From Stenopsyche tienmushanensis (taxonomy: Eukaryota > Arthropoda > Insecta > Trichoptera > Stenopsychidae): a stretch of 64,000 nucleotides of DNA. Position 1 is the first letter of the stretch. Every line of letters starts with the position of its first letter. Position numbers and translations under genes: made by a program. The stretch lies in assembly GCA_008973525.1 (NCBI GenBank), contig WACJ01000072.1:186001-250000 (forward strand). The letters are read 5' to 3'. The notes beneath the pieces were generated by a model. It had not been told where the DNA came from. It saw only the letters and a program-made list of their open reading frames with translations, and ran no database searches. This document shows, in pieces, positions 1 to 11,400 of this stretch.

Positions 1-165
1 CAAAATAAAACTCGGTGGTAATGCTACCTTCAATATCGAGCGAATGAGGAGGTGAATGTATGATACAGACGAAATGGATGTAACCCCTTTCCTATGAATG
101 GATATTGAAGAGGCCCATAGTTCTGTAGTGGACTGTTAGTGGCTGCGCTATGATGATGATGATGA
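1..165 (+). repeat. Family C: 3' end of a LINE-like repeat with (GAT)n tail, cut by window edge
   Basis: The same sequence recurs in the opposite orientation near 22.55 kb and 49.56 kb; shared landmarks are GAGGAGGTGAATxTATGAT and GGCCCATAGxTCTG. This copy ends in a short run of GATGATGATGATGA at about 151-164. A trinucleotide tail of this kind is known from the 3' ends of some insect RTE/CR1-like LINEs, whose 3' sequence has a similar 'opposite-strand CATCATCATC ... GTCCACTGC ... GGGCCTC' layout. The LINE assignment comes from that resemblance, since no reverse-transcriptase coding is present here. The 5' part lies outside the window. Confidence 0.6.
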
Positions 166-1044
166 ATTGGGTTATAAAATATGCATTATAGATGATTCAT
201 GCACCAGATGTGAACACTTGATCCTAAAGAACAAAAGATAAGATCCACAATTTTAGCAGGATCAATGCAAAATATATTGTTCGTAGACGTTCAGTAATAA
301 GGAAAAAATGGATTCCACAATTTCCTTGCTATAATATGCGATTTTTCTGCTATAATATAAAAATCCGAAGAAAAATTGCGACGGCTGACATGGAATCTGC
401 ATGAATATTTGAAATTGACTGCGAAATTTAAACACTTTTTTAAAAATAGAAATTGATCTTTTTGATGAAAATACGTTTAAAATTCAAGAAGGAATTGCTA
501 AAGTGCTCTGCCCCTTATCTTGAAATATATTAAAGACTTGTACGCTAAAAGTAGGCAATCGCTTATTATAGAGTTTTGGAATTTTATAAGATCTAAGAGT
601 TATGAAAAACTATAATTGATCTTGAAAAGGAGCTAAATAAGTCGGAATATCAGTGCTAATGATGATACTAACACATTACTTGCGGGAGCAGAAAATCACC
701 ATCATTCGCTGCCATTCACGAATGCGAAAGGTGGTTTTCAAAACAACCGAGCAAGAGCTTAAGAAATCTTGTTATACAAGGCAGAAATTAAAACGTATAT
801 GTCTAGTATGTTGAGCTCGAAGAGAGACAGGGACATTGTGGACGACATGTTGGGCGACAAGAGTGTTAAACTGAGTGTTCATAGGCCCTCTGCAATGCTT
901 GTCTACCCGGTTTAACCCTTTGAGTAGTGGATTAATTAAAAATCATCATAGTCGTAGATGCTATATTTGCTTGTCCGCCACTTATCATCAGTACAAATCC
1001 ATTCTGTCAGAACAGCAGCAGCGCGTATGAAGCTTGCCCAAATT
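166..1044. other. Stretch without a recognised gene
   Basis: AT-rich sequence with no supported coding region. The only repeat match seen is a short scrap at about 810-830 (GTTGAGCTCGAAGAGAGACA), identical to part of the pogo-type family B copy near 8.16 kb. Confidence 0.5.
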
Positions 1045-1455
1045 TGACAATCGGTAATCTTGACTCTGTCATTAGTCAAATTAACAAAAAGTGAAGCAAT
1101 CGATGAATTTGGGTTAACGATCCATACAATCGTGCGAAGTACGCACGAAACTGTCCGTCACTGTCTCCCATGCACAGTTACCGAACTCCGTCTCTGTCTC
1201 TCTCCGAGTTCAACGTACAAGAGCGCTCTTTCTGAATCATTGGAATTCGCTCGCAAATACGAGATCATCCTACCATACAGATTAATAATGAACGTTTTTC
1301 TTAATTAATAATGAGTATTAAAATTATGAAATATAAATTTCTATTGTAAATATGATATTATAATCGAAACAAAGTATAAATTTGATGATTTGGAATATCC
1401 GTATTTGTCCTCCCCGTTAGTCCCCTGAATAATCGAGAGTCTACGGTATATGAAT
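1045..1455 (+). mobile_element. Family B: non-autonomous pogo/Tigger-like element, copy 1
   Basis: Close to the copy at 7,963-8,455 (opposite strand) over about 300 bp, from TCGGTAATCTTGACTC to GATATTATAATCGAAAC. Its right end keeps a pogo/Tigger-type inverted terminus: read inward from about 1,452 on the minus strand it is GTAGACTCTCGATTATTC, followed by a segment rich in GGGGACTAACGGGGAGG. Such CTCGATTATCC termini are typical of the pogo/Tigger branch of the Tc1/mariner superfamily. The left terminus was not found. An 82-codon open frame at 1,060-1,308 lies inside the element and is partly kept in copy 2, but it resembles no transposase I know. Confidence 0.6.
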
Positions 1456-3130
1456 ATACGAAGGCTAAGTGTACTGAAGTGATGTACATTTGATTTAATA
1501 ATTATTGTAATATCATCCTATTCGATTCGATAGTACATTTACATATTGTACTGAAGATAAATTGTCGTTTAACGATTTCCGGACGTCAATCTAGGCATGC
1601 CAGACATGGTTAAAAATATCAAATTGGATGTCAATCAAGCTTATCCGGATAGATTGTGTCCAAAGTTTAAATGCATTTATTGTGCAGTCTAAGTAAATAA
1701 GATATGCAGAGTGCTTTACATATTCTGAATTCAAAAGTATGAAAGTTTCCGCCATTTGCAAGCAGTTATATATTGTTAAATATTTACACGTGTAGAATTA
1801 TTTGAGATATGCCTTCATATGTTTCGTATTTAGATTGTTCGTCGTCGTGTTATTCTGCGAATGTCTATAACAAGCGCGAACTTGTAACTCGAGTCAATTC
1901 TTCCGTATTGAAAGACTCGTCCTGAACTTTGAATAAGTCGTCGCCTAAGCTCTTTAGTCCTCAATTTCAAATGCAGACGATCGCTCCTGGTCCCGGAGCA
2001 CAGACAGAGGCTTTCAAAAGTCCCAACAAACATACTTCGCTCTTTCAGCTCACAATTGAGCCATTCAGCTGTGACAGAGAGGCTCAAGTTGGTCGTAAAC
2101 AGTAAAGTTGCCGACGGAGGAACCTCCCCGGTTTCGGAATCTTAGCGGACAAAGTTTACCTAATATTTCGCACAAAGTTCAAGCAAGTTCCATTAATGAA
2201 AATGTCAACCGCATTGTATTAAAAAAAACGTATTTATTTCGCCTGAGAATAATGTCGGAGGGCGGGGAAAAAATACAAGAATAAGGAGGGTGGCATAATG
2301 TAGGGATTAAAAAATATTGACAGCCTTTTAATTTTTTTCGGGTTCTGCGCCTGAAAGTTTTCGAGGGTAGTGTCATGAACAGTCGAGGGAGGATGGGTTT
2401 ATATCGTTTCCATAAATTGAAGCAAAAAGCACTTTTGGCGTACAGATGATCGGATGACGTATAACGGAAATAAAATTTCGAAACACAAATTTGTTTTTGA
2501 CCTACGGAGAAAAATAGGTCACGTTCGGTTGGGGTAACAGGTGCGGATCTGATCCCCCATTAGAAGGTCAGCAGCGGAGAAGACCCCTGGGGAGTTTTCG
2601 CTCAGAGGGTGCAGAGCATTACGGCCATTAAATCGATACCGCACAAATGAAATACATAATTAATTGGCGAGATACGACTTTGCCTCGCTCGAATTAATTT
2701 TCATCCCCGGCATAAATGATTTTCGGGATAAAAATGAGCATTATTTATCATGCACGTTCGATTTGAGCGACGACATATTTCTCAGGGCATATATTGTTTT
2801 TTTTACGGACCATCACCCAATTATGTCAGACGCAAGTCGGCCTACTGATGTTTCGATAATCAATCGGCGCTATAAAAGCACGGACTATTTGAGCTGGTAG
2901 TTTGCCGTATTAGCGGTTCATTGAATACATCAACTCGTTAACTACAAAACGAATGATGCTTTCAGGTACTTGTGTGTTTAATGCTGCAATCATAGTTATC
3001 ATTGGAAACAACAACAGCATGCATCAGTTAATAGAACCGACACACGAATGACTCAATAGCTGAGTTAGTGGAATCCATCCCAATGATTGGATAAAAGCAT
3101 CTGAAGACCGACTTATCTACCAAATCCTAT
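1456..3130. other. Stretch without a recognised gene
   Basis: Mostly unique-looking AT-rich DNA with a moderately GC-richer patch around 2,530-2,620. Short open frames at 1,830-2,087 and 2,179-2,376 (minus) and 2,664-2,900 (plus) show no recognisable domain and no splice or start context that would support them. Confidence 0.4.
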
Positions 3131-3133
3131 TTT

Positions 3134-3262
3134 TACCATGCCTATGTTATTCCCGCAAGTGTAAACAGTAAGTTGACAAAGTTTTATCGCAATCGGATGA
3201 TCGGTATGGAAGCGCATTAAATACGGACTAAACAAACATTGCTTTTTTGTATTAGATTTATC
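3134..3262 (-). repeat. Family A: Helitron-like repeat, copy 5 (partial)
   Basis: On the minus strand this reads like the second tandem block of the better copies at 12.9, 29.7 and 63.8 kb. Shared landmarks are GCGATAAAACTTTGTCAACT, TTGTTTACACTTGCG and AATAACATAGGCATGG. Only about 130 bp are kept; neither the CGGAGGACTACGG end nor a second block is present. The Helitron assignment is tentative (see copy 1). Confidence 0.55.
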
Positions 3263-5070
3263 GCAAAGGCGTATCCTCGACTTATATCTGATTCGTATGG
3301 GGTAAGATTTGTAAAAATAAATTCATAATCGATTCGAATCGAAGGTCGCCCTGCTCATGAAAGGCCACGAGTGCAAAGAATTAGCATAACCGAACGAAAT
3401 TAAGTGTTTTTTTTTAAAAAGTAATTAGGGCTATTCTCTTAGGGTATTTTTTCTTCGGCAAAAACACACAGAAGAAATCGCGTGCCACGAATGGCCGTCA
3501 TAGTGTGGGCAAGCCGAAAGGTTTGGGGGTGGCCAATTCAATTTGAAATTCCAACGACGGAGAAATTAGGCTCGAAACTTGCACATACAACACAATTTAA
3601 ATGGCCCAATTCAAAACTAGACCCGCACATCAAAATACTTGCGAGGGTAGTTTGGGGTGATTTTTTTTTCTGGCGCAAAATTACCATAACGATTTGCGCC
3701 ACTTGAGAGACGTTTAAGTATGACAAAACCACGAAAAATATGGACATAAATGCTAAGTAGGAATGTGTCTTTTTTAAAGCGAATAAAACCACAAAGATAT
3801 CATATCATGGATGATTGAGGAGTATATTTTCCGAGATCCATTTCAGACAATCTGGTAATGGATTGAAGATTGTAGCTGAGGCATCCGCTGGGATTGTACG
3901 TTTTCTGTTATCACGGCAAAAGCAATCGAGTTGAAATGATTGCCTATTTGCGGCCAGCTCCCGCTCTGGACCTGATCAATCTTCGGATTTATCTCCGATG
4001 AATTGTCCGGGTTACTGCCGATGTATTTCCACTAAATAACTTCCATTTTATTTTTGCTTTTATCGCATCCCGTCTTGGATGTATATATTTCGATTGGGCG
4101 AGACGAATTCGATGCATTCGGTGACGGCTCGAAATAAAATATCGTACGAGACCGTTTGCATGAATATAAGCTATATGCTAATAGTCGCAGACTCAGCGGA
4201 GACATACTGGCGCAATAGTTTTCAAGAAGATACATGCAAAATGTCGGTATGAAGGCGCCACAATGAAAGCAACATATGTAAATGTTTTCCATCCGATCGC
4301 ATTATAAACGTACGACCAATTCTTCACAAATGGCTGACTATGCAGGACACACGGGCATTCTGTAACTGCATAGTACTGTATGTACATCCATATGGCGCAA
4401 AAAATATTACACAGACGCAAAATTAATTTCCCGGGATAGTTTCAATTTGTCATTCATAAGATGATTCATATTAAAGGCTCAATTTTGGGTCAGATTTCCT
4501 GAGGGTCCAATGAATGTGTAATTTCGGTAGTCCATTGGACAAGGCGCTATCTCTTGCCATGGTCAGTGCTTAATTATACTAAGAGCGATGTCTGGGGATC
4601 AGTTATGTCAAGTTGAACTGGGCTTCTATCTCGTGATAAATATACCCTGCATATGTTTTAAGCAGAAAAACTGAAAATTTGAAGGGACATATAGATGCGA
4701 GTGAGATATGGAGGGCGGCTTTCAAATTTTCACTATTAATTAACATTTTCATATTCGCGACAATTTGAATTTAGCTCCCGACGTGAAGCCCTGTCATTAA
4801 GATTATAATCGCTGAAGATGCCTGGACCATTTTACATTTTAAGATGATATTAATTTAACGCGAACATTTGGCAAATAACTGCGAATATATCTTTTTTGGG
4901 AAACTGAGCAGATATTAACTAAATTTAAAACAAGTTTTAAGTACTGAAATCATGTTTTTTTAAATTATTTATACTATGTGATATTTTCATCATTGTTCAT
5001 TCACAGCTATGAGCATTTAATTCAAGGAAAATTCTTCTATCGGATCATGTACGGCCGGACGGATGGATGG
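3263..5070. other. Stretch without a recognised gene
   Basis: AT-rich sequence with a few overlapping open frames of 74-86 codons on both strands (3.48-3.79 kb, 4.03-4.42 kb). None has a recognisable domain. No repeat shared with the rest of the window was noticed. Confidence 0.4.
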
Positions 5071-5077
5071 GCTTTGA

Positions 5078-5222
5078 ACGAAAATACTCTCTTCTCTAGG
5101 TGACTTTTTATTCAGCACAAGAGAGAGGGATCTGGCTGCGAAACGGACGTCTTCCCGCAGCCAAGGCCAACCACCGACAACCGGCAACGGTGCACGCGCA
5201 AGAAGCGATCGATCGGTAATTG
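5078..5222 (-). repeat. Family D: palindrome-bearing repeat, copy 1
   Basis: One of three copies (also near 19.0 kb and 48.2 kb). All share TACTCTCTTCTC-like sequence, then TTTTATTCAGCAC, a GA-rich stretch, GATCTGGCTGCG and CCCGCAGCCAAGGCCA. Read on the minus strand, AATAAA (5,107-5,112 on plus) follows a hairpin-forming segment, as expected near the 3' end of a transcript or inside an LTR R region. Positions 5,134-5,162 form an imperfect palindrome (GGCTGCG...CGCAGCC around GGACGTC). This copy and the 19.0-kb copy also share the end ATCGATCGGTAATT. No coding sequence identifies the parent element. Confidence 0.6.
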
Positions 5223-6660
5223 CAAGTGCAAAGTGTAAATCTGGCGAATTTAATTCGCCCAGATCTACACTACTACCTTTTAAATGCATTACTTCTTTCT
5301 TCCACCACAAGCAACTGAAGAGATAAATAAAAGCGTTATCCTCAAATATGAAACTCGGTTCGAAAAATAAAACCTCACTAAGGGCGCATAAAATGCTCAA
5401 CGTTGAGTTTTCAAAAAATAAACATAATAGATTCTCATTGAATCGCTATAATAATTCCGCTCAAAATTCAGCCAGCGCGCAGTTTTTAAAGGGCGGCCCT
5501 AAAAGGTTACATTATATGGATATAACCTTTGTGAATGAATTTATCGCATCCTCCATCGCTGGTATGAGAACATCAAAAACAGACGCGATCGACTTATACG
5601 ACACCGTCTAAAACACGGGACTCGAACCCATCGACGGAGTCCTGTTTTCGGGGATGATATACGTTTCCGGCGGGGTACCCAAATATAGAAATCAAGAAAA
5701 TCCGTATCTAGAATCAGAAATGCCTTTCAACGATCGGCGGATATAGGCTGCGGGGCTCGTCTGAGGTGGCGGAAAATAAGCTTACGATGGCTGACCCCCT
5801 TTTGCGGAGAAGCCTTCTATCAGAGGGCGATTAAAACGAAAGAGCGCGAACGAGAGACCTAGGTCAGAGTTGAGCACCTCAGCCTCGTATAAATCACCAA
5901 GTTATGCCGAAGATAAAACTGGTGGGCTGTACAAGAGATATTATCTGACAATTAGGGTGGGTTTTGTGATGTAATTCAATCTAAAGGGATGATGCACTGA
6001 ACGCCGTAAAATAAGCGTAGATTTTTTGCAAGACTCTTACCAAACCTCATCTTTCAACATAATCGTTCATATAAATTCAATTAAATTTTGCGCATTTATC
6101 GCAACATTATGTTATGGATGAAAATGCATGATGATATAAAGCTGTAAAAAAAACATGAATGATTGATTATATATATTTGTTTAATATTTGACAGTTAATC
6201 GTGTCTGAAACGAAATTGTTATTCTCTGAAGAGCAAACGAATGATGATGTACATAAATAGGTGAATTCATGAAACTTGTTAGGCTTCTATTGTACCTTTG
6301 TTTGCAGACGAGGGACGACTCTGCCGATGATTGGCCTCCACTGGTGCTGCGCCCGCTGAAACAACAAGAGCAAAACGTTTAACAATAGAACAACACCAAA
6401 GAACAACTTAAACTAGGGCGAGAGGGACAAATTCTAATTGGGCATAATGGAAAACCCGACGGCGGCGGTCAGCGAGACAATAGGCAAATATAGGAGTTGG
6501 AGCGTTAGAACTCTGAATTTCAATGGTTTGGGGGTTCAATCGGTATAAATGTCACCCTTGTGATGTACGATGACAAGGTTTCAGTCGTGCAAAAACTCTA
6601 TTCCATTGCATTCGATATTGATTGAATTTGGATATGATTCAGCTGTTCCCATCGCCGAAG
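5223..6660. other. Stretch without a recognised gene
   Basis: Mixed composition with moderately GC-rich patches at 5,610-5,850. A GGTTCGAGTCCC string on the minus strand near 5,620 resembles a tRNA B box, but no cloverleaf could be built. No supported gene. Confidence 0.4.
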
Positions 6661-6700
6661 GGGATGATTGCGAAACATTTCAATGATAAATTTATTGCAG

Positions 6701-7080
6701 ACGATCAGGGTTGACGACGAATATTCCCGAGTATATCTTATCCGCGGACGAGGGTGGAATGAAGACGACATCATCATACGGGGAATCCACGGGTGGTGGG
6801 AAAAGCCCCGACCTACTTTCGCAAGAAGCCCGATTGGTAGATGGGACGTCCTCCGGAGGCATTATTAGTTTCCACACCGTTGTAGGGGAGGGTAACCGGA
6901 TTAAACGTAACTTACACAACAAAGCCATTAAAGCCGTTCGCCAACATTTACATAGACATGGAAGCAATTATTATAAAACCTAAAAAATCGATACTCTATT
7001 TTCTACATCTAAAAAAAGCGTCTACAATATTTTTCCGACTGAAATTCGAAATTCAATAAAAGCGTACTATTGAGAAGCAT
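6701..7080 (+). CDS. Candidate 3' terminal exon of an unknown gene (weak)
   Basis: A plausible splice acceptor (AAATTTATTGCAG, AG at 6,699-6,700) is followed by a GC-richer segment. One frame stays open from the acceptor to a TAA at 6,981-6,983 (about 90 codons), and an AATAAA signal lies at 7,055-7,060, some 70 nt after the stop. The frame's translation is rich in Ser, Gly and Thr in the first half (contains SSYGESTGGGKSPD) and basic/His-rich at the end (AVRQHLHRHGSNYYKT); I recognise no family. A second plus frame and one minus frame are also open over much of the same stretch, which weakens the case and suggests a simple composition effect. No upstream ATG or donor partner was identified. 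Confidence 0.22.
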
Positions 7081-7960
7081 CAAATATTGATATTCCGCAG
7101 GGAGGAGAAAACCTATGTACATTTCACAAAGGAAAACAAACGGAGGGCCAATATTGGTATTTCAGATCCCACTTGACCTTATTGCTCGAGATGTTTTCGC
7201 AATAATAAAGTAACTCTTACAAAAAGATTCAATAGAAACGCTTTAAAAAAATACGCATGCTTCGATGATACAAGACAAACAATCAATGACAATTTAACTC
7301 AACACAGCCGAATTGATGATGTACAAGATCTCATTACAAACATATTAAAAATCATTCGAATCCACACGAATAACAGCAATAATGCATATGTGCTGCTTGG
7401 TTACCCATGGACAGTTCGTGCGGCATCCAAATACCCATAATGATAATTTTACATACTACAATAAAAAAATACAAAGATGTTTCTTTCAGCGTGTCTGAAT
7501 TGAACTGAATTCAAACGGCAGCGTGCGATAAAAATGGATTACTTTCAGGAGGACCTAATGTATTAATATAAAACAGAAATAAGCGTATAAATATCGTATT
7601 TAAATATGTAAAATAACGCTGGAATAAAGATTTATCCGCGCGGAAGTTTAAGCCGATGTTTTCTTATAAGTTTCTTTAAAAATTGAAGTTGGCCGAACAA
7701 TAGATTTATTTTTCAAAAGAGCTCTTATTAATGAGAAGCGCTATTTGCAGGCTTTATTCGTTTTCTTCGCCGTCGAGTTTTAGTTGGTTTTTGTGCGACA
7801 GACATTCAATTTTTAGTATAAAAGCGTAATTAGATTGCACGTTGAAAAAATGTATATAAATTGAAAATATGGTCAATGATTTACATATCAATGATGCGCG
7901 ATTATGAGAGGCATATGAATCGTACTAAACTAGAAAATTTCAATCAAAATAAAATATAAA
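7081..7960. other. Stretch without a recognised gene
   Basis: AT-rich DNA; no open frame, repeat match or signal I could support. Confidence 0.5.
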
Positions 7961-7962
7961 TA

Positions 7963-8455
7963 CAGTAGACACGGATGACACAAATCATCAAAATTATTCA
8001 TGGTTTCGATTATAATATCATATTTACAATACAATTTTTTATTTCATAACTTTAATACTCATTATTTATCAAGAAACACGTACATTATTAACCTGTATGA
8101 TAGGATGATCGCGTATTTGCGAGCGAATTCCAGTGATTCAAAAAGAGCACTTTTGTACGTTGAGCTCGAAGAGAGACAGAGACGGAGTTCGGTAACTGTG
8201 CATGGGAAACAGAGACGGAGTTCGGTAACTGTGCATGGGAAACAGAGATGGACAGTTTCGTGCGTACTTCGCACGATTGTATGGATCGTTAACCCAAATT
8301 CATCGATTGCTTCACTTTTTGTTAATTTGGCTAATGACTCAAGAGTCAAGCTTACCGATCTAACATAAAACAACCCTTGAGAGAAGTTGAAAAATTGAAA
8401 AAAAAAAAAACTTCAGGCAGGGATAATCCGCACCCGGATAATCGAGAGTACACTA
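7963..8455 (-). mobile_element. Family B: pogo/Tigger-like MITE, copy 2, both ends present
   Basis: The most complete copy. On the plus strand it is flanked by TA (7,961-7,962 and 8,456-8,457). One terminus is CAGTAGACACGGATGA; the other, read inward on minus, is TAGTGTACTCTCGATTATCC followed by GGGTGCGGATTATCC. The body matches copy 1 on the opposite strand. Compared with copy 1, the low-coordinate terminus has lost most of its inverted repeat. The body holds a 33-bp exact tandem duplication (see separate entry). At 493 bp with no transposase it is non-autonomous. TA target duplication and CTCGATTATCC termini fit pogo/Tigger. Confidence 0.7.
8178..8243. repeat. 33-bp exact tandem duplication inside family B copy 2
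   Basis: The unit starting AGAGACGGAGTTCGGTAACT occurs twice back to back (8,178-8,210 and 8,211-8,243) with no mismatch. Copies at 1.05 kb and 47.2 kb have one unit. The duplication is therefore specific to this copy and probably recent. Confidence 0.85.
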
Positions 8456-8459
8456 TATT

Positions 8460-10620
8460 TAGTTTCTATTCCCAATTACAACCCAACTGAAAATTTCAAT
8501 GATATTTACTCAACAAATTGACTACGATATTTAGCGAAAATCCAATTACTTGTTGAAGATTAAATGACATGACGCAAATAGATTTCGTGCATTCAATTAC
8601 GACGTAAATACGTTATTTGCTAATTACATGTGACATTGGATTTGATGAAATAATCATTTTGCACTACAAAAAATCATTGACGACGAATAGTACTTTGACT
8701 GACGATTACATTAACAATGGCATAATAGACGTTGACTTGTATCCATAAATAACGCTTTGAATTATATGCCGATTCTGATGAAAGTATTAAAGCAAACCTT
8801 CCAGCAGTATTTCATCCGATCTGAATTGATTAGAGATTATCGATATTAGATTATAAGACGATCGACGTCGACTATAGCCACAATTGGACCATCGGCCAAT
8901 ATTGAATAACGATACAAGGCATGCAACGTCGAGCGAGCCAACCGACGTGTTAACTATTTTACGTTGATTAATAATTGAATCATAAATCGGAGCACATCGC
9001 TAATATATAATCCATACTGCTGAGCGGTTGCTAGGGGCCAGATATTGACTGCGCCGGATGCAGGAAACAGATGCAATTCAATTCCTCGCTGACGTCACGC
9101 AAAATTGGCAAAATCAATTAGTACGCCTCCAGCTCTCCCGGGTTTCATATCCCGTTTTCCTGTTTATATATTCCGTCAACATCGGGGGTCTGGTCCATGC
9201 GAATCTATTACGCAGCTGTGATTGATAAGTTTTTTAAAAAATACATCATATTGTACCACAATAGAAGCAAGAAATTGCGAAATTTTCTACCAAAATTCAC
9301 CCTTCATGATTTGCATTTTTTCCCTGAGACGCACAGATTTCCACTATTTTTGATATTCACGCCTAATTTAATTAAATGGAATTTGCCTTGCTGAAATTGA
9401 GCAATTTTATGTGTCACTAAAATGTCTACGTTCGAAATCACACACGAAAACGTCTATTTTGAGTTTACGTGCGCAACTTCAAATAGTAATAATGCAGAGA
9501 GCGACTTGGTAAAGCCTCCCTGAGAATATCAAATTTCATCATCCCACTTTAATATTACATTCCCGAAAGGGACTTTTAAAGCTTTCATAGCGCCAAAGTT
9601 TATTCTAGCGCCAAAGAAACTCGAGCAGCGATCCAGCGCCAACTCAAATATAACGTGCGCCTAATCTTTTCGAAACCTTTGACCCGCCCGCCCCATAGAC
9701 AATCCCCAGTCGAACAAACTTGTGTACTTAAAAACAATTAAACGCCGTTTATGCACAAGGACCCACATTTTATACGAACGCCTAAGATAGGCGGTTAACA
9801 AAACCGTAATAAATCACACCGAGCTAAATGATCTGGCGTAATAAATTATTAAATTAAGGAGGTGCTTCCGCTGACGGGCGACACACCCTCGGCGAGTTGG
9901 GGGTTGTAAAATGCCGGGAGGCGAACTGTAATTATCGTGGTAATTGGATGCCTGTGAGATTTGGCATCGTTTGCAAAACCTTTTTACACAGAAGACGGGA
10001 GGAAGATGACGCCGGGGACGCCATATCGAATGAGATGACATCTTAAGAGCTTCTATAGCAGTCTTTAGGTGGTAACATTAGCGTCCATTCAAGCTTGTAT
10101 CGTACGAAATGGCTTTCACTTCAAACATAAAATCGGCTTATGAAAAACGTGTTTAAATAAGAACAAAATTAAGTGGAAGCTCCACAAAAAAATATGATGA
10201 TATTGTGGGAAGAAAATGTATTTATACTTTTATAAGTAGCGTAATTTATCATGTGGAGTGTCAAAATTTACATCGTAAAATTACACCATATGGAAAATTT
10301 TAGCACTAGTACTCAATCATAAAATATTTTTTAAAAGACGCAGAAATCCAATTATGTCAATCGAAGTAAATATAAATGCAATGATATCGAGGGTTTAACC
10401 TACGCAATTATCGAGGGTATATTCGAAGAACTCATCCTTACTAGGTTGGGAGGTCATGGACATGCACGGCGAAGTACCAATCACAGACAAGCTATGTATT
10501 TAATAGCATACAAAGTTTTTCGATCCTGTTGTAGACTCAGGGCCGAGTGGCATCAGACTTATTGGAAGATTTGATTGGCTGGGATAATTAGATAGACGGC
10601 AGACATCAGACAACGGCTGA
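8460..10620. other. Stretch without a recognised gene
   Basis: AT-rich with short GC-richer islands around 9,640-9,700 and 9,860-10,040. Open frames at 9,197-9,394 (plus) and 9,814-10,041 (minus) have no recognisable domain. No repeat family noticed. Confidence 0.4.
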
Positions 10621-10639
10621 CTGAGTCATTATAATCGAC

Positions 10640-11400
10640 CCTATTTCCTACGCTGCAGTATGGTTAGTTCTGGATTACCCTGGACTAGCCACACAAAGAA
10701 TGTCTTCCTTCGATCCTTTAGATCCATGAGAAACGCTACGCGCAGAGCGTCTAGGCGCCTACCCCTTTTGCTCTACGCCCTCAAGAGACGAGGTTTCCAC
10801 GAGAAGGACCAACTTCAAACCATGTGCACCTTCGATGGAGGAGAAAGGACTACGTTTATATTAAATTCAAGGGATTTACTTCCGCCGGTTCACTGCCATC
10901 ACAAATCCAACCTCAGTTTGAAGGGAGCTGCAGCAGATGACGGACTGCAGGGGCTACCCCTTCCCCATGGTATCAGTTCGATTATTCTTAGTAACTAGTC
11001 ACGGACACGAATCGCCGTTCGAACAGCCTAAAACCGTTCTCCCCTGTTTGCTTAAGCTATTGTTGAGGATAGTGATGAGCCTTTGACACAGTCTCTACCA
11101 ACTACTGTAATCGACTGTTCCACACACCTCTTTATGGGAGCGCAGCATAGGGTGACCTGCGCACCCAACTCATGTTAGCTGGGCTACCACAGCTGCGTTT
11201 GATGATCAAACCGACGAGGCTACTTTGGCACACCTCTACTCCACATCATTACCCCAGCGGCTCAAATGTCACCCACGGGCGTAGGATTTGTTCCCCCCTG
11301 GAGTTTTATGGGTGGGCATCGTGAAGTCTAACAACCACCCGGAGATGCCTAGGATAGACGGAATGCGCTATCAATGACCAAGACTTTCCTATATGGTAAG
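10640..11400. other. Unassigned GC-richer block, possibly an old repeat or untranslated region
   Basis: About 760 bp clearly richer in G and C than its surroundings, with sharp changes at both sides. A 112-codon frame starting with ATG lies at 10,660-10,998 (MVSSGLPWTSHTKN...); it is Arg/Leu/Ser-rich with no motif I recognise. The rest (11,000-11,400) has frequent stops in all frames. It could be the 3' part of an inactive retroelement, an untranslated region or a conserved non-coding block. No terminal repeats or target duplications were found. Confidence 0.25.

Noticed and set aside
5600..5640. tRNA B-box-like GGTTCGAGTCCC on minus
   Set aside because: No matching acceptor stem, D arm or A box upstream; a cloverleaf could not be built.
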